From positions 32,145 through 96,144 of the forward strand of contig NZ_JARKMS010000002.1 in assembly GCF_029350945.1 (NCBI RefSeq): DNA of 64,000 bases, read 5' to 3'. How positions within the stretch are numbered: the stretch's first letter is position 1; every line of letters starts with the position of its first letter. Below the pieces are notes generated by a model, which searched no databases, had not been told where the DNA came from, and saw only the letters and a program-made list of their open reading frames with translations. The translations under genes and the position numbers were made by a program. Shown here piece after piece: positions 1-8,136 of this stretch. Origin of the DNA: Maribacter huludaoensis. Lineage in GTDB: Bacteria; Bacteroidota; Bacteroidia; Flavobacteriales; Flavobacteriaceae.

Positions 1-90
1 AAGTACAAAGTAAGAAGTACAAAGTAAGAAGTACAAAGTAAGAAGTACAAAGTAAGAAGTACAAAGTAAGAAGTACAAAGTAAGAAGTAC
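1..90. repeat. 14-bp tandem repeat array
   Basis: Six perfect copies of the 14-bp unit AAGTACAAAGTAAG plus a 6-bp partial copy. The array starts at the window edge, so its full length is unknown. It is non-coding and lies on the far side of a hairpin terminator from the minus-strand zinc-ribbon gene. Perfect identity between copies indicates recent expansion by slippage or recombination. Confidence 0.95.
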
Positions 91-97
91 ACCTATA

Positions 98-128
98 AAA
101 AAAGTCTCCTTAAAAGGAGACTTTTTTT
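98..128. terminator. Bidirectional hairpin terminator
   Basis: The arms AAAGTCTCCTT (101-111) and AAGGAGACTTT (114-124) are perfectly complementary, with an A-run before and a T-run after, so it could act on either strand. It probably ends transcription of the minus-strand genes starting at 210. Confidence 0.8.
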
Positions 129-142
129 ATAAAGTTTATATT

Positions 143-207
143 CCAACAACCAACAACCAACAACCAACAACCAACAACCAACAACCAACAACCAACAACC
201 AACAACC
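143..207. repeat. 7-bp tandem repeat array
   Basis: Nine perfect copies of CCAACAA plus a 2-bp partial copy. The array lies between the terminator at 98-128 and the stop codon of the minus-strand gene at 210. If read through, it would form a repetitive 3' UTR of that gene. Confidence 0.95.
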
Positions 208-209
208 TA

Positions 210-560
210 CTACTCCCTTTTTACGATCATGTAAAAATCATTGTCCAAGGGTAGATATCCTAGATCATATAGAAAGTAATAAGTAGTCCCTTTTTTAGTG
301 GTGTATAGATTGGTGATAAAGTCAAAGTCAAATCCTTTATCTATTAAACGCATACGGGTGGTTTTTGTTTTACCGTCCTTTAACTTGTAACTGTCAAGTA
401 TACGGTAGTTTTTGCGAAGTTTATTATTAATATTTCTAATGAGGTTTTTACTGGCAGGATTAATCTTGTTGTTATATGCATTTCTGCATTGGTCATTACA
501 GAATTTTTTGTCTATTCTGCCCATGACCTTGCTCCCACATTCTAAACATGCTCTTTCCAT
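210..560 (-). CDS. Small zinc-ribbon protein, function unknown
   Basis: A 116-residue protein whose N-terminus carries C5-x2-C8 and C21-x3-C25, a compact zinc-ribbon of the kind seen in small Bacteroidota proteins. The remainder is basic and rich in Asn, Lys and Arg (residues 27-70), suggesting nucleic-acid contact. No enzymatic motif is seen. The gene ends two bases from the CCAACAA array and starts directly after the stop of the DUF6265 gene, so the two are probably cotranscribed. The zinc-ribbon call rests on cysteine spacing; any DNA or RNA role is inference. Confidence 0.7.
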   Translation of the reverse strand: MERACLECGSKVMGRIDKKFCNDQCRNAYNNKINPASKNLIRNINNKLRKNYRILDSYKLKDGKTKTTRMRLIDKGFDFDFITNLYTTKKGTTYYFLYDLGYLPLDNDFYMIVKRE

Positions 561-1052
561 TTATTGTCTGTGGTAATTAAATGTTACTTCATTTGATGAT
601 CCTTCTTCTTCACTGACCTGCACATACATGTTTATCTCTTGATCAGATATGCGTTCAATGGTAAAATCATCAAAGTAAAACTTATCTCCTTCAATTTTTA
701 CAAGCTTAAAATCTATGTTTTCATCTTTTTCTTCCCAGCCACTTAAATTGCCATCAAAATGTTTTAGTTGAAGAATTAGAGTACCGTCTATTTCAATCAA
801 ATGTCCGAATTCATAAAAACTGACCGCGCCTTTATCCAATAACCTAAATGAGAACATCATAGAACCATCTGCGGGCGGACTCCAAATTTCCTCCGCAATT
901 CCACCAAATGCTTCTCCCTTCCAATGCCCCGCTAGCCATTCTATATCGTTTAGCGTTGCGGCAGGACTCATCATGCCTTCTTCAAAGGATATTGTGTTTT
1001 GTGCTTGTAAAAAATAAGTTGTTGAAAGAAAGAAAAGCAGTAATAGTTTCAT
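561..1052 (-). CDS. DUF6265-family exported protein
   Basis: A 163-residue protein with a Sec signal peptide (about residues 1-17, ending LQAQ), then a beta-rich domain with LNDIEWLAGHWKGEAFGG and EEIWSPPADGSMMFSFR. These segments resemble the DUF6265 family, which has a lipocalin- or THAP4-like barrel appearance and no established function. It probably resides in the periplasm. It sits immediately upstream of the zinc-ribbon gene in the same direction. Two AAACG boxes 10 bp apart (1082-1096) lie upstream. Confidence 0.75.
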   Translation of the reverse strand: MKLLLLFFLSTTYFLQAQNTISFEEGMMSPAATLNDIEWLAGHWKGEAFGGIAEEIWSPPADGSMMFSFRLLDKGAVSFYEFGHLIEIDGTLILQLKHFDGNLSGWEEKDENIDFKLVKIEGDKFYFDDFTIERISDQEINMYVQVSEEEGSSNEVTFNYHRQ

Positions 1053-1103
1053 GAGTTCATATTTGTAACAAGATACAAATTAAACGTTTACAAACGGTTT
1101 TAC

Positions 1104-1484
1104 TTATTTTTCATAAAACTCTATAGGTAAGTCATCTGGGTCTGCTATGAAAGTAAATCGTTTATTAGTGAACTCGTCTACCCTTATAGGCTCTGCAATA
1201 ACTTGATGTTTTTTACAATGGGCAATTGTTTTTTCTATATCATCTACCTCAAAAGCTAAATGGCGTAAACCACATGCTTCTGGTCTTGACGGTCGTTTTG
1301 GTGGATTAGGGAAAGAGAACAGTTCAATGATATAATCTCCGTTTAAAGCCAAATCTAACTTGTAAGATTGACGTTCTTCGCGATAAACTTCACGAATTAT
1401 TTCTAAACTCAATACATCTAAATAGAATTGTTTTGAAACCTCGTAATTAGAGCAGATTATGGCAGTGTGGTGTACTTTGTTCAT
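1104..1484 (-). CDS. VOC-family protein, YaeR/GloA2-like
   Basis: A 126-residue protein with two beta-alpha-beta-beta-beta modules of the vicinal oxygen chelate superfamily. MNKVHHTAIICSNYEVSKQFY opens module one, and GLRHLAFEVDDIEKTIAHCKKH with FIADPDDLPIEFYEK forms module two. Candidate metal ligands are the N-terminal His, the Glu in IIELFSF, the His in RHLAF and the terminal Glu. The pattern matches the YaeR/SMU1112c-like branch often annotated as gloA2. The true substrate is unknown and a glyoxalase role is only an annotation habit. Predicted cytoplasmic. Confidence 0.8.
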   Translation of the reverse strand: MNKVHHTAIICSNYEVSKQFYLDVLSLEIIREVYREERQSYKLDLALNGDYIIELFSFPNPPKRPSRPEACGLRHLAFEVDDIEKTIAHCKKHQVIAEPIRVDEFTNKRFTFIADPDDLPIEFYEK

Positions 1485-1522
1485 TGCGTTTTAACTTAAA
1501 CGTTAAATGTAATATAAAGAAA

Positions 1523-1554
1523 AAGGGTGGCTTACATTGTTGTAAGCCACCCTT
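1523..1554 (-). terminator. Intrinsic terminator of the beta-barrel gene
   Basis: The arms AAGGGTGGCTTACA (1523-1536) and TGTAAGCCACCCTT (1541-1554) are perfect complements around a 4-base loop. On the minus strand they are followed by a T-rich tract. It lies 22 bp beyond the stop of the beta-barrel gene. Confidence 0.85.
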
Positions 1555-1575
1555 ATATTATTATGAAAAGTGTTT

Positions 1576-2085
1576 TTATAACTTGTAAGTGATTCCTATT
1601 CTTCCTCCACTTACAACATTACCACCACCTACTTGAAGGTTTATTGCAAAGTTGTCATCAAAGAAATAGCGGCCACCAACTTGTAAACCTATACCAAAAC
1701 TATCTGCACCACCATAATCAACGGTGTTGCCGTCAATTTTAGTAGACCAGCTATAGTAAGTTAAATTAGCACCGGCATATAAATCCCATTGACTTGGAAT
1801 TTCAAATACTTCATTAAAATGGTAATTACCATTACCTGTAATACCAAATATGGAGCTCTTAAAATCGCTACCAAAACCACTACCGTGATTGTAAGTTTGA
1901 TAAGATAATTCACCACCAACAGAGATATTTGGTGCAACACCATATTCTAAACCTGCGTAAATAGGTACGCCCCATCCTGAGAAGCCTACTCCAGCATTTG
2001 CCTGTAATGCTCCTTCTTCTAATGGTGATTGGGCGTAAGTAAACCCAATTGTAAATAATGCTACTAATAAAGTGATTTTTTTCAT
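1576..2085 (-). CDS. Outer-membrane beta-barrel protein
   Basis: A 169-residue protein with a signal peptide (MKKITLLVALFTIGFTYAQ) followed by alternating amphipathic strands rich in Gly and aromatics, such as VGGELSYQTYNHGSG, LYAGANLTYYSW and FGIGLQVGGRYFF. It ends in a hydrophobic strand (IGITYKL), typical of an eight-strand OmpX/OmpA-like barrel of the porin-family type. Function is unknown; it is likely a small structural or adhesion-related barrel. It is transcribed alone and closed by the terminator at 1523-1554. Confidence 0.85.
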   Translation of the reverse strand: MKKITLLVALFTIGFTYAQSPLEEGALQANAGVGFSGWGVPIYAGLEYGVAPNISVGGELSYQTYNHGSGFGSDFKSSIFGITGNGNYHFNEVFEIPSQWDLYAGANLTYYSWSTKIDGNTVDYGGADSFGIGLQVGGRYFFDDNFAINLQVGGGNVVSGGRIGITYKL

Positions 2086-2285
2086 GGTTAACGTTTTGAC
2101 TAATAATCAGTTAAAAAATTGTTGTTTTTTAAATTAAATATGTGCGAAAGATAAATAAATTAAATAAGTGTTAATACGAATCGATAAATAAAAAAAAAGG
2201 ATGTTATGATAAACGAATTCTTTTGTTTAAGTAAGTTGACTCATCGTCTAAATTTTATTTTTAAGATAAAGAAAAGTGAGTTATA

Positions 2286-2840
2286 TTATTGTTCAAATTG
2301 TTTTTTCCTTTTCCAAAGTTGAAATACTCCAATTAATAACCCAATTAAACCTCCTAGGTAACTGAAATTATGAATAGTTTCTGCTCTTAAAAATGCATAA
2401 GGCGAAGTCATTATTTGAAGCGAATCATCATTAATTTTTCCATAATTAGGAAGATTAATGACTTCATAATATCTTTTTGGTTGCCATTGAAAGTAAGCAA
2501 TTAGAAATCCTATGAAACCGAACATAATAGCAGTAATACAAACTGTTAGCAATGCTTTAAATTTATCTTTAGTTGTAAGAATATCATTCCATATCCATAA
2601 TAACCCAAGGATAAATCCAATTATTAGCCCTATCCACCAAGTAGAATTCCAGCCAATTATACTGGCACCTAATCTTGCTGGTTGTGTAAAGTATTCTGGA
2701 AGGTCATTTTGAATAAATTTGAAATGTGTATAGTATTCAGAAGATATGCTAAATGTTACTTGATTATGGATAATACCGTATAAGCCAGCTAACAAAACAG
2801 TTAAAAATATAAATAAGAATAAACTTAAAAGTTTTCTCAT
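2286..2840 (-). CDS. Four-helix integral membrane protein, unknown
   Basis: A 184-residue protein with four predicted membrane helices at about residues 4-24, 64-86, 95-118 and 160-177. The 40 residues between helices 1 and 2 are probably extracytoplasmic, and the C-terminus (QLWKRKKQFEQ) is positively charged, so cytoplasmic. No family is recognised. It is last in a minus-strand run with a lipoprotein, a DUF6500-like gene and a pentapeptide-repeat gene, with a gap of 25 bp to its upstream neighbour. Confidence 0.7.
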   Translation of the reverse strand: MRKLLSLFLFIFLTVLLAGLYGIIHNQVTFSISSEYYTHFKFIQNDLPEYFTQPARLGASIIGWNSTWWIGLIIGFILGLLWIWNDILTTKDKFKALLTVCITAIMFGFIGFLIAYFQWQPKRYYEVINLPNYGKINDDSLQIMTSPYAFLRAETIHNFSYLGGLIGLLIGVFQLWKRKKQFEQ

Positions 2841-2865
2841 TGTTAGGATTCAATCTTATTGATTC

Positions 2866-3417
2866 TTACTTTTCAAACAACTCAATCGCTTTTAAGTAAT
2901 TAGTAGCGCCGTTCATAGTCATGTCATTTACAAAACCATCTAGTTTTGGGTGCTTTGTTTTAATAAAACTAACTAACGAATCTTTAGTTTGGTTCCATGT
3001 ATCCCAATTTACATCAATATAATCTAACTCTTTAAACTTTGAAATTTTTCCTGAAGCAAAAGAAACTTTGACTTTCAATTGTAAAGGATTGTTTTTTAAA
3101 AACGAATTACGGATGTTCTTTTGACGTATAGTTACTATAATGTCATCGTTTTCTTCGCTCAATTCAAGTATTTCATATGACGGATCAAAAATAGAATCCC
3201 ACTTATAAAATTCGTAAAAACCAATTTTGTCAAATGGCATGACATAATCACCGGAAACTATTGTAACACTATCATTGACAACTTCTTTAATTCTGTTGTA
3301 CGTACCACTGTCTAAAGCTTTATAGTATGTGGTTACAACATCTTTACGGCTTAGTTTTTCTTTGCTGCAGCTGGTTAATATAACAATGATAGCCAAAATT
3401 AGAAATGAGTTTTTCAT
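2866..3417 (-). CDS. Lipoprotein, NTF2-like, unknown
   Basis: A 183-residue protein with a lipobox ending at Cys17 (ILTSCSKEK). The mature part begins with a helix, KDVVTTYYKALDSGTYNRIKEVVNDSV, and continues as an alpha/beta domain that resembles NTF2-like/SnoaL folds (YYKAL, then strands such as LQLKVKVSFASGKISKFKELDYID). No catalytic residues are recognised. It is probably anchored in a membrane facing the periplasm. It starts 7 bp from the DUF6500-like stop codon, so it is probably in the same operon. The fold assignment is tentative. Confidence 0.65.
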   Translation of the reverse strand: MKNSFLILAIIVILTSCSKEKLSRKDVVTTYYKALDSGTYNRIKEVVNDSVTIVSGDYVMPFDKIGFYEFYKWDSIFDPSYEILELSEENDDIIVTIRQKNIRNSFLKNNPLQLKVKVSFASGKISKFKELDYIDVNWDTWNQTKDSLVSFIKTKHPKLDGFVNDMTMNGATNYLKAIELFEK

Positions 3418-3424
3418 AGTTCTA

Positions 3425-3643
3425 TTACTTAAAAGCTTGTATCATCTGTTTGATTTTTACCGCTTTTTCAAAATGGTCTAGTTTATGCTCTAAGATCCAC
3501 CACTTGGCCACCTCCATTAAAAGCTCCGGATTGTCATTTTTATTTTTGAAAAAAGCATAGAAAGACAACCCTACATTTTCTCCTTTAGCAGCTATTTTAG
3601 CATCGCAAACCTGTATAATTTTTAATTTAATGTCTTTGTTCAT
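3425..3643 (-). CDS. DUF6500-like small protein
   Basis: A 72-residue soluble, mostly helical protein with the signature IAAKGENVGLSFYAFFKNKND and EVAKWWILEHKLDHFEKAVKIKQMI. I recognise this as similar to small proteins annotated DUF6500, with no known function. It begins 3 bp after the pentapeptide-repeat gene ends, so the two are almost certainly cotranscribed. Confidence 0.7.
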   Translation of the reverse strand: MNKDIKLKIIQVCDAKIAAKGENVGLSFYAFFKNKNDNPELLMEVAKWWILEHKLDHFEKAVKIKQMIQAFK

Positions 3644-3646
3644 GTG

Positions 3647-4219
3647 TTATTCCAAGATTTTCAATTGGTATTTATGTAATAATCCTTCGAGCATATCTTT
3701 TGAAAATATAGCACCTTTAATCGTGTTGTTTTCTGGGTCTATGCTAAAATCGGTTGCAGTGCTAAAATCTGCCTTTTGTAAATTTGTTCTTGAAAAGACG
3801 GTACGTTTTAAGTTACAGTCCATGAATTTGGCACTGCTTAAATCACAGTCACTAAAATCTGCCTCTTCAAGTTTACATGAGTTAAAAAGTTGACCTACCA
3901 ACTTTAAATCCGTGAAAATGGAAAAACTTAAATTACAGTCAAAAAAGGCAAAACTCATTAAAAAACTGTTGCAGGTGTGGAACGCTAAACCCATAAGTTT
4001 ACAATGCGAAAATTTTACTTCGTTAAATGTGGTGTTTACTATATTGGCATTGCTAAGATTACAATCAATAAACTCGCATTCCAGAAAAATTTGGTTGTCT
4101 AAATATCCTTTAGAAAAATTACAACCTTTAAAAATGCAGTTTTCATATTCTGCCTTTGGTAGTCCTTGGCTTGTGTAGTTCTCTCCTTTAAAGGTTTTAT
4201 CTAATATTAGTGTATTCAC
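3647..4219 (-). CDS. Pentapeptide-repeat protein, Qnr/McbG-like
   Basis: A 190-residue protein made of A(D/N)LXX-type pentapeptides (for example CNFSKGYLDNQIF, CNLSNANIVNTTF, CKLEEADFSDCDLSSAKF) predicted to form a right-handed quadrilateral beta-helix. The C-terminal SIDPENNTIKGAIFSKDMLEGLL resembles the dimerisation tail of the Qnr/McbG group, whose members shield DNA gyrase. At 190 residues it is slightly shorter than Qnr (about 215). Whether it binds gyrase is unknown. It is first of a four-gene minus-strand run and shares a 190-bp divergent promoter region with the gene at 4410. Confidence 0.8.
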   Translation of the reverse strand: MNTLILDKTFKGENYTSQGLPKAEYENCIFKGCNFSKGYLDNQIFLECEFIDCNLSNANIVNTTFNEVKFSHCKLMGLAFHTCNSFLMSFAFFDCNLSFSIFTDLKLVGQLFNSCKLEEADFSDCDLSSAKFMDCNLKRTVFSRTNLQKADFSTATDFSIDPENNTIKGAIFSKDMLEGLLHKYQLKILE

Positions 4220-4329
4220 AGAATATTGAATTCTAATTAAGGGTAGGTAAGATAGTAAAACAGAACATTAAAAATTGAATTTAGTTATTCTAAGTTTAAT
4301 GGGGTATATTTTATCTTTTTCGTCAATAT

Positions 4330-4352
4330 CAATTTGTTAAAATGACAAATTG
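4330..4352. promoter_or_regulatory. Inverted repeat, candidate operator
   Basis: Perfect 8-bp arms CAATTTGT and ACAAATTG are separated by 7 bp in the divergent region between the pentapeptide-repeat gene and the cyclic-nucleotide-domain gene. The size and symmetry suit a dimeric regulator of the Crp/Fnr or TetR type. The sequence is AT-rich, so chance is possible. Confidence 0.35.
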
Positions 4353-4409
4353 GTTTTAATGTTGACAACACTTCTTTTTTCAACTTTATCTGGTTAAGTT
4401 AGAAGGAGT

Positions 4410-6998
4410 ATGATACACAATAATAGACTTTTAAGGCAAGAGATTACTACTGACAAATTGAAAACATATTTTCCAAAAGGAAAAATAAATACCTATAGCA
4501 AAGGATATGCTATCAGTTATATTCATAAAAAGGTTAAAACATTTAGATGGTTATTGGAAGGTAGTGTCAACTACTATATTTCATTGGATAATCCGGAAAG
4601 CGATATTCTGGTTTGCCAAAACTCAGAGCCATTTTCTACTGTTGGCCTAAACGGTTTCAATACTCCCAAAAGGTTTACTTATAAGGCTACCGTTGCTTCC
4701 CCAAAAGCTTCATTCTTTGAAATTCCGTTTCAAGATTTGGAAGCGTATTTGAAAAAAGGACATCAAAATATATTATTGAAGAATATTGGGGCAAAGTTGT
4801 ACCGTGTTCTACATACGGCATTGTCAAAGCAAACAGAATTACTGAGTCCTGTAAGATTTCAACCTTTTGTGGAAGACAGGAAGTTTTTTATATCGCCTGT
4901 TTCTGAACAAGAAGAAATTGTTTCGTTAATGAGGCGCTCACCGTTTTTAGATTATTTCGAGGAAAAAAACTTGGAAGCTTTGGCCGCATTGGCAGAGCGA
5001 AGAGAATATGAGCCAGATGAGGTATTGTACGTACAGGACGGCTCTAGTAACGGGTTATTTATATTGATCCATGGAGCAGTGACTATTAAAAGAATAGAGA
5101 ACACTATCGAGATCAAACAACGCTCTATTAAAAATTCTGGTTTTGTGTTTGGATGGTCTTGTCTATTAAAGGAAAAAGATATTTGTTCGGCAATAACCAA
5201 TACAAAGACCTCTGCCTATTTTATTCCTGAAGGTGATTTAATGAAATTGTTTAAAGATGACGATGTCTTTGAAGGTCAATTCTTTAAGCGATTACTTTGG
5301 CTTATGGGCAACCAGCTCAACGCCGCTTTTGTTCGTTATGTCGGTTTATTGGGCAAACATAATTTACAAGCGGTATATCAATTGATCAAAAATAATAAGT
5401 CTCGGTTATTACTGTCATCGCCCTTACACCAAGTGCCTCATCTATTAAAGAGTATTACGACCAAACCACTGGCTTATGATGCTTTGAACACGTTGGTAAA
5501 AAAGGGATCGTCCTTAGAACGTCATATTGCATCTTTAAGCTTAGAGCTACTGGTTGAAGATCAAAAAGAGCATGATTTTGTGAACGGTTTACAGCAAATT
5601 TATGAAAGCGTAGCGGAAAAGAGCGGTAAAAATCCAAAACTGAACAGAAAGATATGTGCAGAAGAGACTATTAAAGTTTTTAAAAATGTACCGTATATTA
5701 TTGAGGGGAAAGAGAATTTGCCCAATGATTCTGGTAATATCTTTATTTATAACCATCTTTTGAACGACCCATACTATACCCTAAACAATAATTTTCAGAT
5801 TACTTTAGATTCACATTTTTTAAGTGCAATGGTATTATATGAAAAATATAAAGAGCCAGGAATAAGGACAGTGCGTATTGGGCAAGGGCAAGAATATGGC
5901 CATCAGAATTATTATGACAATCTTGGTTATATAAATGTATATACCAAAGAGTCCGAACAACCTAGTGCCAATAGTAAAGAAGAGGCAAGAAGTATATTTT
6001 ATAGGGAAGCATCAAAACATTTACAACAAGATTATAATTTGATCATTAGCCCAGAAGGTACTTCATACAGAACCGATGAATCACCCGGACCTTTTAAAAT
6101 GGGCGCGTTTAAATTGGCACTGCATACAGAGCCTGAACCTTATATTATACCCGTGGTCATGGTAAATTTTGATCATAGAATAGGTAGGCCTTTATATTAC
6201 TGTGCAATAAAAGAACCTTTTTTGTTGAGCGAAAAAGTACCTTCTAAAAGTAATGCGGATTTGTATGCGTTTATGGAAGAATACCAAAAGAAATACGTTG
6301 GTTATGTACAACAGGCCATAGAAAGGGCAGAACAATTAAACGTTTCTTCTTCTGGGGCGGACAGTTTAGAAGAACCGCCTGCCATTTGGTGTAATGAAAT
6401 CAAAAGATTGAAAAGGAGAGTAGCCAAATTAGAGACTCAAGAGAATTTAATAGCTTTTTATGGTAGCTCTTCGGTACGTTTGTGGGTAAACATGAAAAGA
6501 GATCTTAGTCCGTTTAATGTGGTAAATTTAGGGTTTGGGGGATCTACATTTGCTTGGTGTATTCATTATTTTCATGAAATATTTGCCGATGCCAATCCTT
6601 CAAAAATTGTGCTATATGCAGGCGAGAATGACCTAAACGAAGGTAAAACTCCACAGGAAGTACTTTCTGGGTGTATGGAATTGGTTGGTTTAATACAGCA
6701 TAAATATCCTGGAGTAGAGCTTGCGCTGATCAGTTTAAAGCCCAGTGTAGAACGTGAGGCATTAATTCCACTGATTATGGAGACCAACCTAATGCTATCA
6801 AAATATTTCATTACAGAGCTGAACGCGCAATATATCAACGTATTTGCACAAATGATTACTACGGATAATAGACCGATACCAGAATTATACCTTTCTGACG
6901 GATTACATTTAAACAAACAAGGCTATGCACTGTGGAGCAATGCTATTAAGAAAGCACTACAGGCAGCAGATAGCCTTGAGTTAGAACAACAAATGTAA
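4410..6998 (+). CDS. Cyclic-nucleotide-binding / PlsC acyltransferase / SGNH hydrolase fusion
   Basis: An 862-residue cytoplasmic-looking protein with four modules. Two cNMP-binding-like barrels lie at about residues 20-115 and 170-300; the second holds LFILIHGAVTIKRIE and FVFGWSCLLKE. A PlsC-like acyltransferase spans about 430-610, with a NHLLND block near 448 and PEGTS near 548. A C-terminal SGNH/GDSL hydrolase spans about 680-855, with GSSS near 685, YAGEND near 738 and SDGLHLN near 829, giving the Ser, Asn and Asp/His of the catalytic set. It may make and hydrolyse acyl esters under nucleotide or ligand control; substrates are unknown. The NHX4D box is imperfect (HLLND), so acyltransferase activity is less certain. 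It is monocistronic and divergent from the pentapeptide gene. Confidence 0.8.
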   Translation: MIHNNRLLRQEITTDKLKTYFPKGKINTYSKGYAISYIHKKVKTFRWLLEGSVNYYISLDNPESDILVCQNSEPFSTVGLNGFNTPKRFTYKATVASPKASFFEIPFQDLEAYLKKGHQNILLKNIGAKLYRVLHTALSKQTELLSPVRFQPFVEDRKFFISPVSEQEEIVSLMRRSPFLDYFEEKNLEALAALAERREYEPDEVLYVQDGSSNGLFILIHGAVTIKRIENTIEIKQRSIKNSGFVFGWSCLLKEKDICSAITNTKTSAYFIPEGDLMKLFKDDDVFEGQFFKRLLWLMGNQLNAAFVRYVGLLGKHNLQAVYQLIKNNKSRLLLSSPLHQVPHLLKSITTKPLAYDALNTLVKKGSSLERHIASLSLELLVEDQKEHDFVNGLQQIYESVAEKSGKNPKLNRKICAEETIKVFKNVPYIIEGKENLPNDSGNIFIYNHLLNDPYYTLNNNFQITLDSHFLSAMVLYEKYKEPGIRTVRIGQGQEYGHQNYYDNLGYINVYTKESEQPSANSKEEARSIFYREASKHLQQDYNLIISPEGTSYRTDESPGPFKMGAFKLALHTEPEPYIIPVVMVNFDHRIGRPLYYCAIKEPFLLSEKVPSKSNADLYAFMEEYQKKYVGYVQQAIERAEQLNVSSSGADSLEEPPAIWCNEIKRLKRRVAKLETQENLIAFYGSSSVRLWVNMKRDLSPFNVVNLGFGGSTFAWCIHYFHEIFADANPSKIVLYAGENDLNEGKTPQEVLSGCMELVGLIQHKYPGVELALISLKPSVEREALIPLIMETNLMLSKYFITELNAQYINVFAQMITTDNRPIPELYLSDGLHLNKQGYALWSNAIKKALQAADSLELEQQM

Positions 6999-7133
6999 TT
7001 TTCAATTTTTGTTGACCTTTTTACAACTACAAATATTACCGGTAATTTTAAGTTGAATATAGTATTGTACCTATGTTCATTACAATGGGTGACCGTTACC
7101 CTTTATACGTAGATTTGTATGATGTAAAATAGC

Positions 7134-7337
7134 CTACCCTTGCCATTCTATTTTTCTGTGCGATCCATCACAAAATGGTTTGTTTTCCGAGACACCACAA
7201 CGACAAAAACCTGTAGTCCCTTCTTTGGTGACAATTTCACCCGATGCTAATTGAATCTTTAAATTTCCTTTGATTTTTAACGGCCCATTGTTTGCCACAA
7301 TAATATCTGTAACACATTGATCTTTGTTTTCTTCCAT
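7134..7337 (-). CDS. CDGSH iron-sulfur protein
   Basis: A 67-residue protein carrying CRCGVSENKPFCDGSH, an exact CDGSH (zf-CDGSH) signature in which three Cys and one His bind a labile [2Fe-2S] cluster. Short bacterial members have a single CDGSH motif and act in redox or iron-sulfur handling; the precise role is not known. There is no signal peptide. It is divergent from the CAT-like gene across a 150-bp region holding a 10-bp inverted repeat. Confidence 0.9.
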   Translation of the reverse strand: MEENKDQCVTDIIVANNGPLKIKGNLKIQLASGEIVTKEGTTGFCRCGVSENKPFCDGSHRKIEWQG

Positions 7338-7396
7338 AGTATTTTTAGTAAAATAAATTAATAAAAGTGAAGTAACGTTCTTTATTTAAAAGACAC

Positions 7397-7465
7397 AAGT
7401 TATCATAATTTTAAATTGAAATTTGAGGTTGTATATTTAATGCCGCAAGAAACCGATGATAACTT
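7397..7465. promoter_or_regulatory. Widely spaced 10-bp inverted repeat in a divergent promoter region
   Basis: AAGTTATCAT (7397-7406) and its exact reverse complement ATGATAACTT (7456-7465) flank 49 bp between the CDGSH gene and the CAT-like gene. The placement would suit a pair of regulator sites acting on both promoters, or a looped structure. No regulator is identified. Confidence 0.4.
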
Positions 7466-7487
7466 ATTGTCAAAGTATAGAACATAG

Positions 7488-8123
7488 ATGAAAAAGGAAA
7501 TAGATATAGCTGAGTGGAATAGAGCGGGTCATTTTAAGTTTTTTTCGCAGTTCAGTGAGCCCTTTCATGGTGTAACCGTTAAGATTAACTGTTCTAAAGC
7601 TTATGATTATGCCAAACAAACCGGTAATTCATTCTTTCTTGTTTATTTACATAGAACATTAAAGGCGGCAAATTCCATTGCCCCGTTTAAATATCGTATT
7701 GAAGAGGGTAAGGTTTTTGAGTATGATGAGGTTCATGCATCACCTACCATTGGTAGAGATAACGGTACTTTTGGTTTCTCTTATATTAAGTATAAAACGT
7801 CTTTTATTGAATTTAGAGATGCGGCCAATAAAGTAATTGCAGATGTAAGGAAATCAACTGGATTGGAACTGCCTGAATGCGGATTAAACGTTCTACATTG
7901 CTCTAGTATGCCGTGGTTAGACTTTACGTCTGTTTCCCATGCACGACATTTTGAATTTGCAGACAGTTGTCCCAAGATTTCATTTGGTAAAATGACGGGT
8001 GAAGGAGAGAAAAGGACTATGCCCGTTTCAATACACGCCCATCATGCTTTAATGGACGGTTATGAAGTTGGTTTGTTCGTTGCAGAGTTTCAAAGGTTAA
8101 TGTCCTTAGAAGGTGAAGCTTAA
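7488..8123 (+). CDS. Chloramphenicol acetyltransferase-family protein
   Basis: A 211-residue protein, close to the usual 210-220 of the type A CAT family. It has the catalytic HHALMDG motif (His186) near the C-terminus, and an N-terminal NRAGHFKFFSQFSEPFHGVTV like the CAT substrate-binding strand. CATs acetylate chloramphenicol with acetyl-CoA as trimers. Chromosomal Bacteroidota homologues are common and their natural acceptor is unknown, so resistance should not be assumed. Cytoplasmic; the next gene is on the opposite strand, 13 bp beyond. Confidence 0.8.
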   Translation: MKKEIDIAEWNRAGHFKFFSQFSEPFHGVTVKINCSKAYDYAKQTGNSFFLVYLHRTLKAANSIAPFKYRIEEGKVFEYDEVHASPTIGRDNGTFGFSYIKYKTSFIEFRDAANKVIADVRKSTGLELPECGLNVLHCSSMPWLDFTSVSHARHFEFADSCPKISFGKMTGEGEKRTMPVSIHAHHALMDGYEVGLFVAEFQRLMSLEGEA

Positions 8124-8136
8124 ATTAGAATTTAAT

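Noticed and set aside
3647-4219. Quinolone resistance gene qnr
   Set aside because: Only the fold and the C-terminal tail are similar. Sequence alone does not show gyrase protection.
7488-8123. Acquired chloramphenicol resistance gene
   Set aside because: The gene has native-looking composition and no mobile elements nearby. Chromosomal CAT-like genes are common in Bacteroidota.
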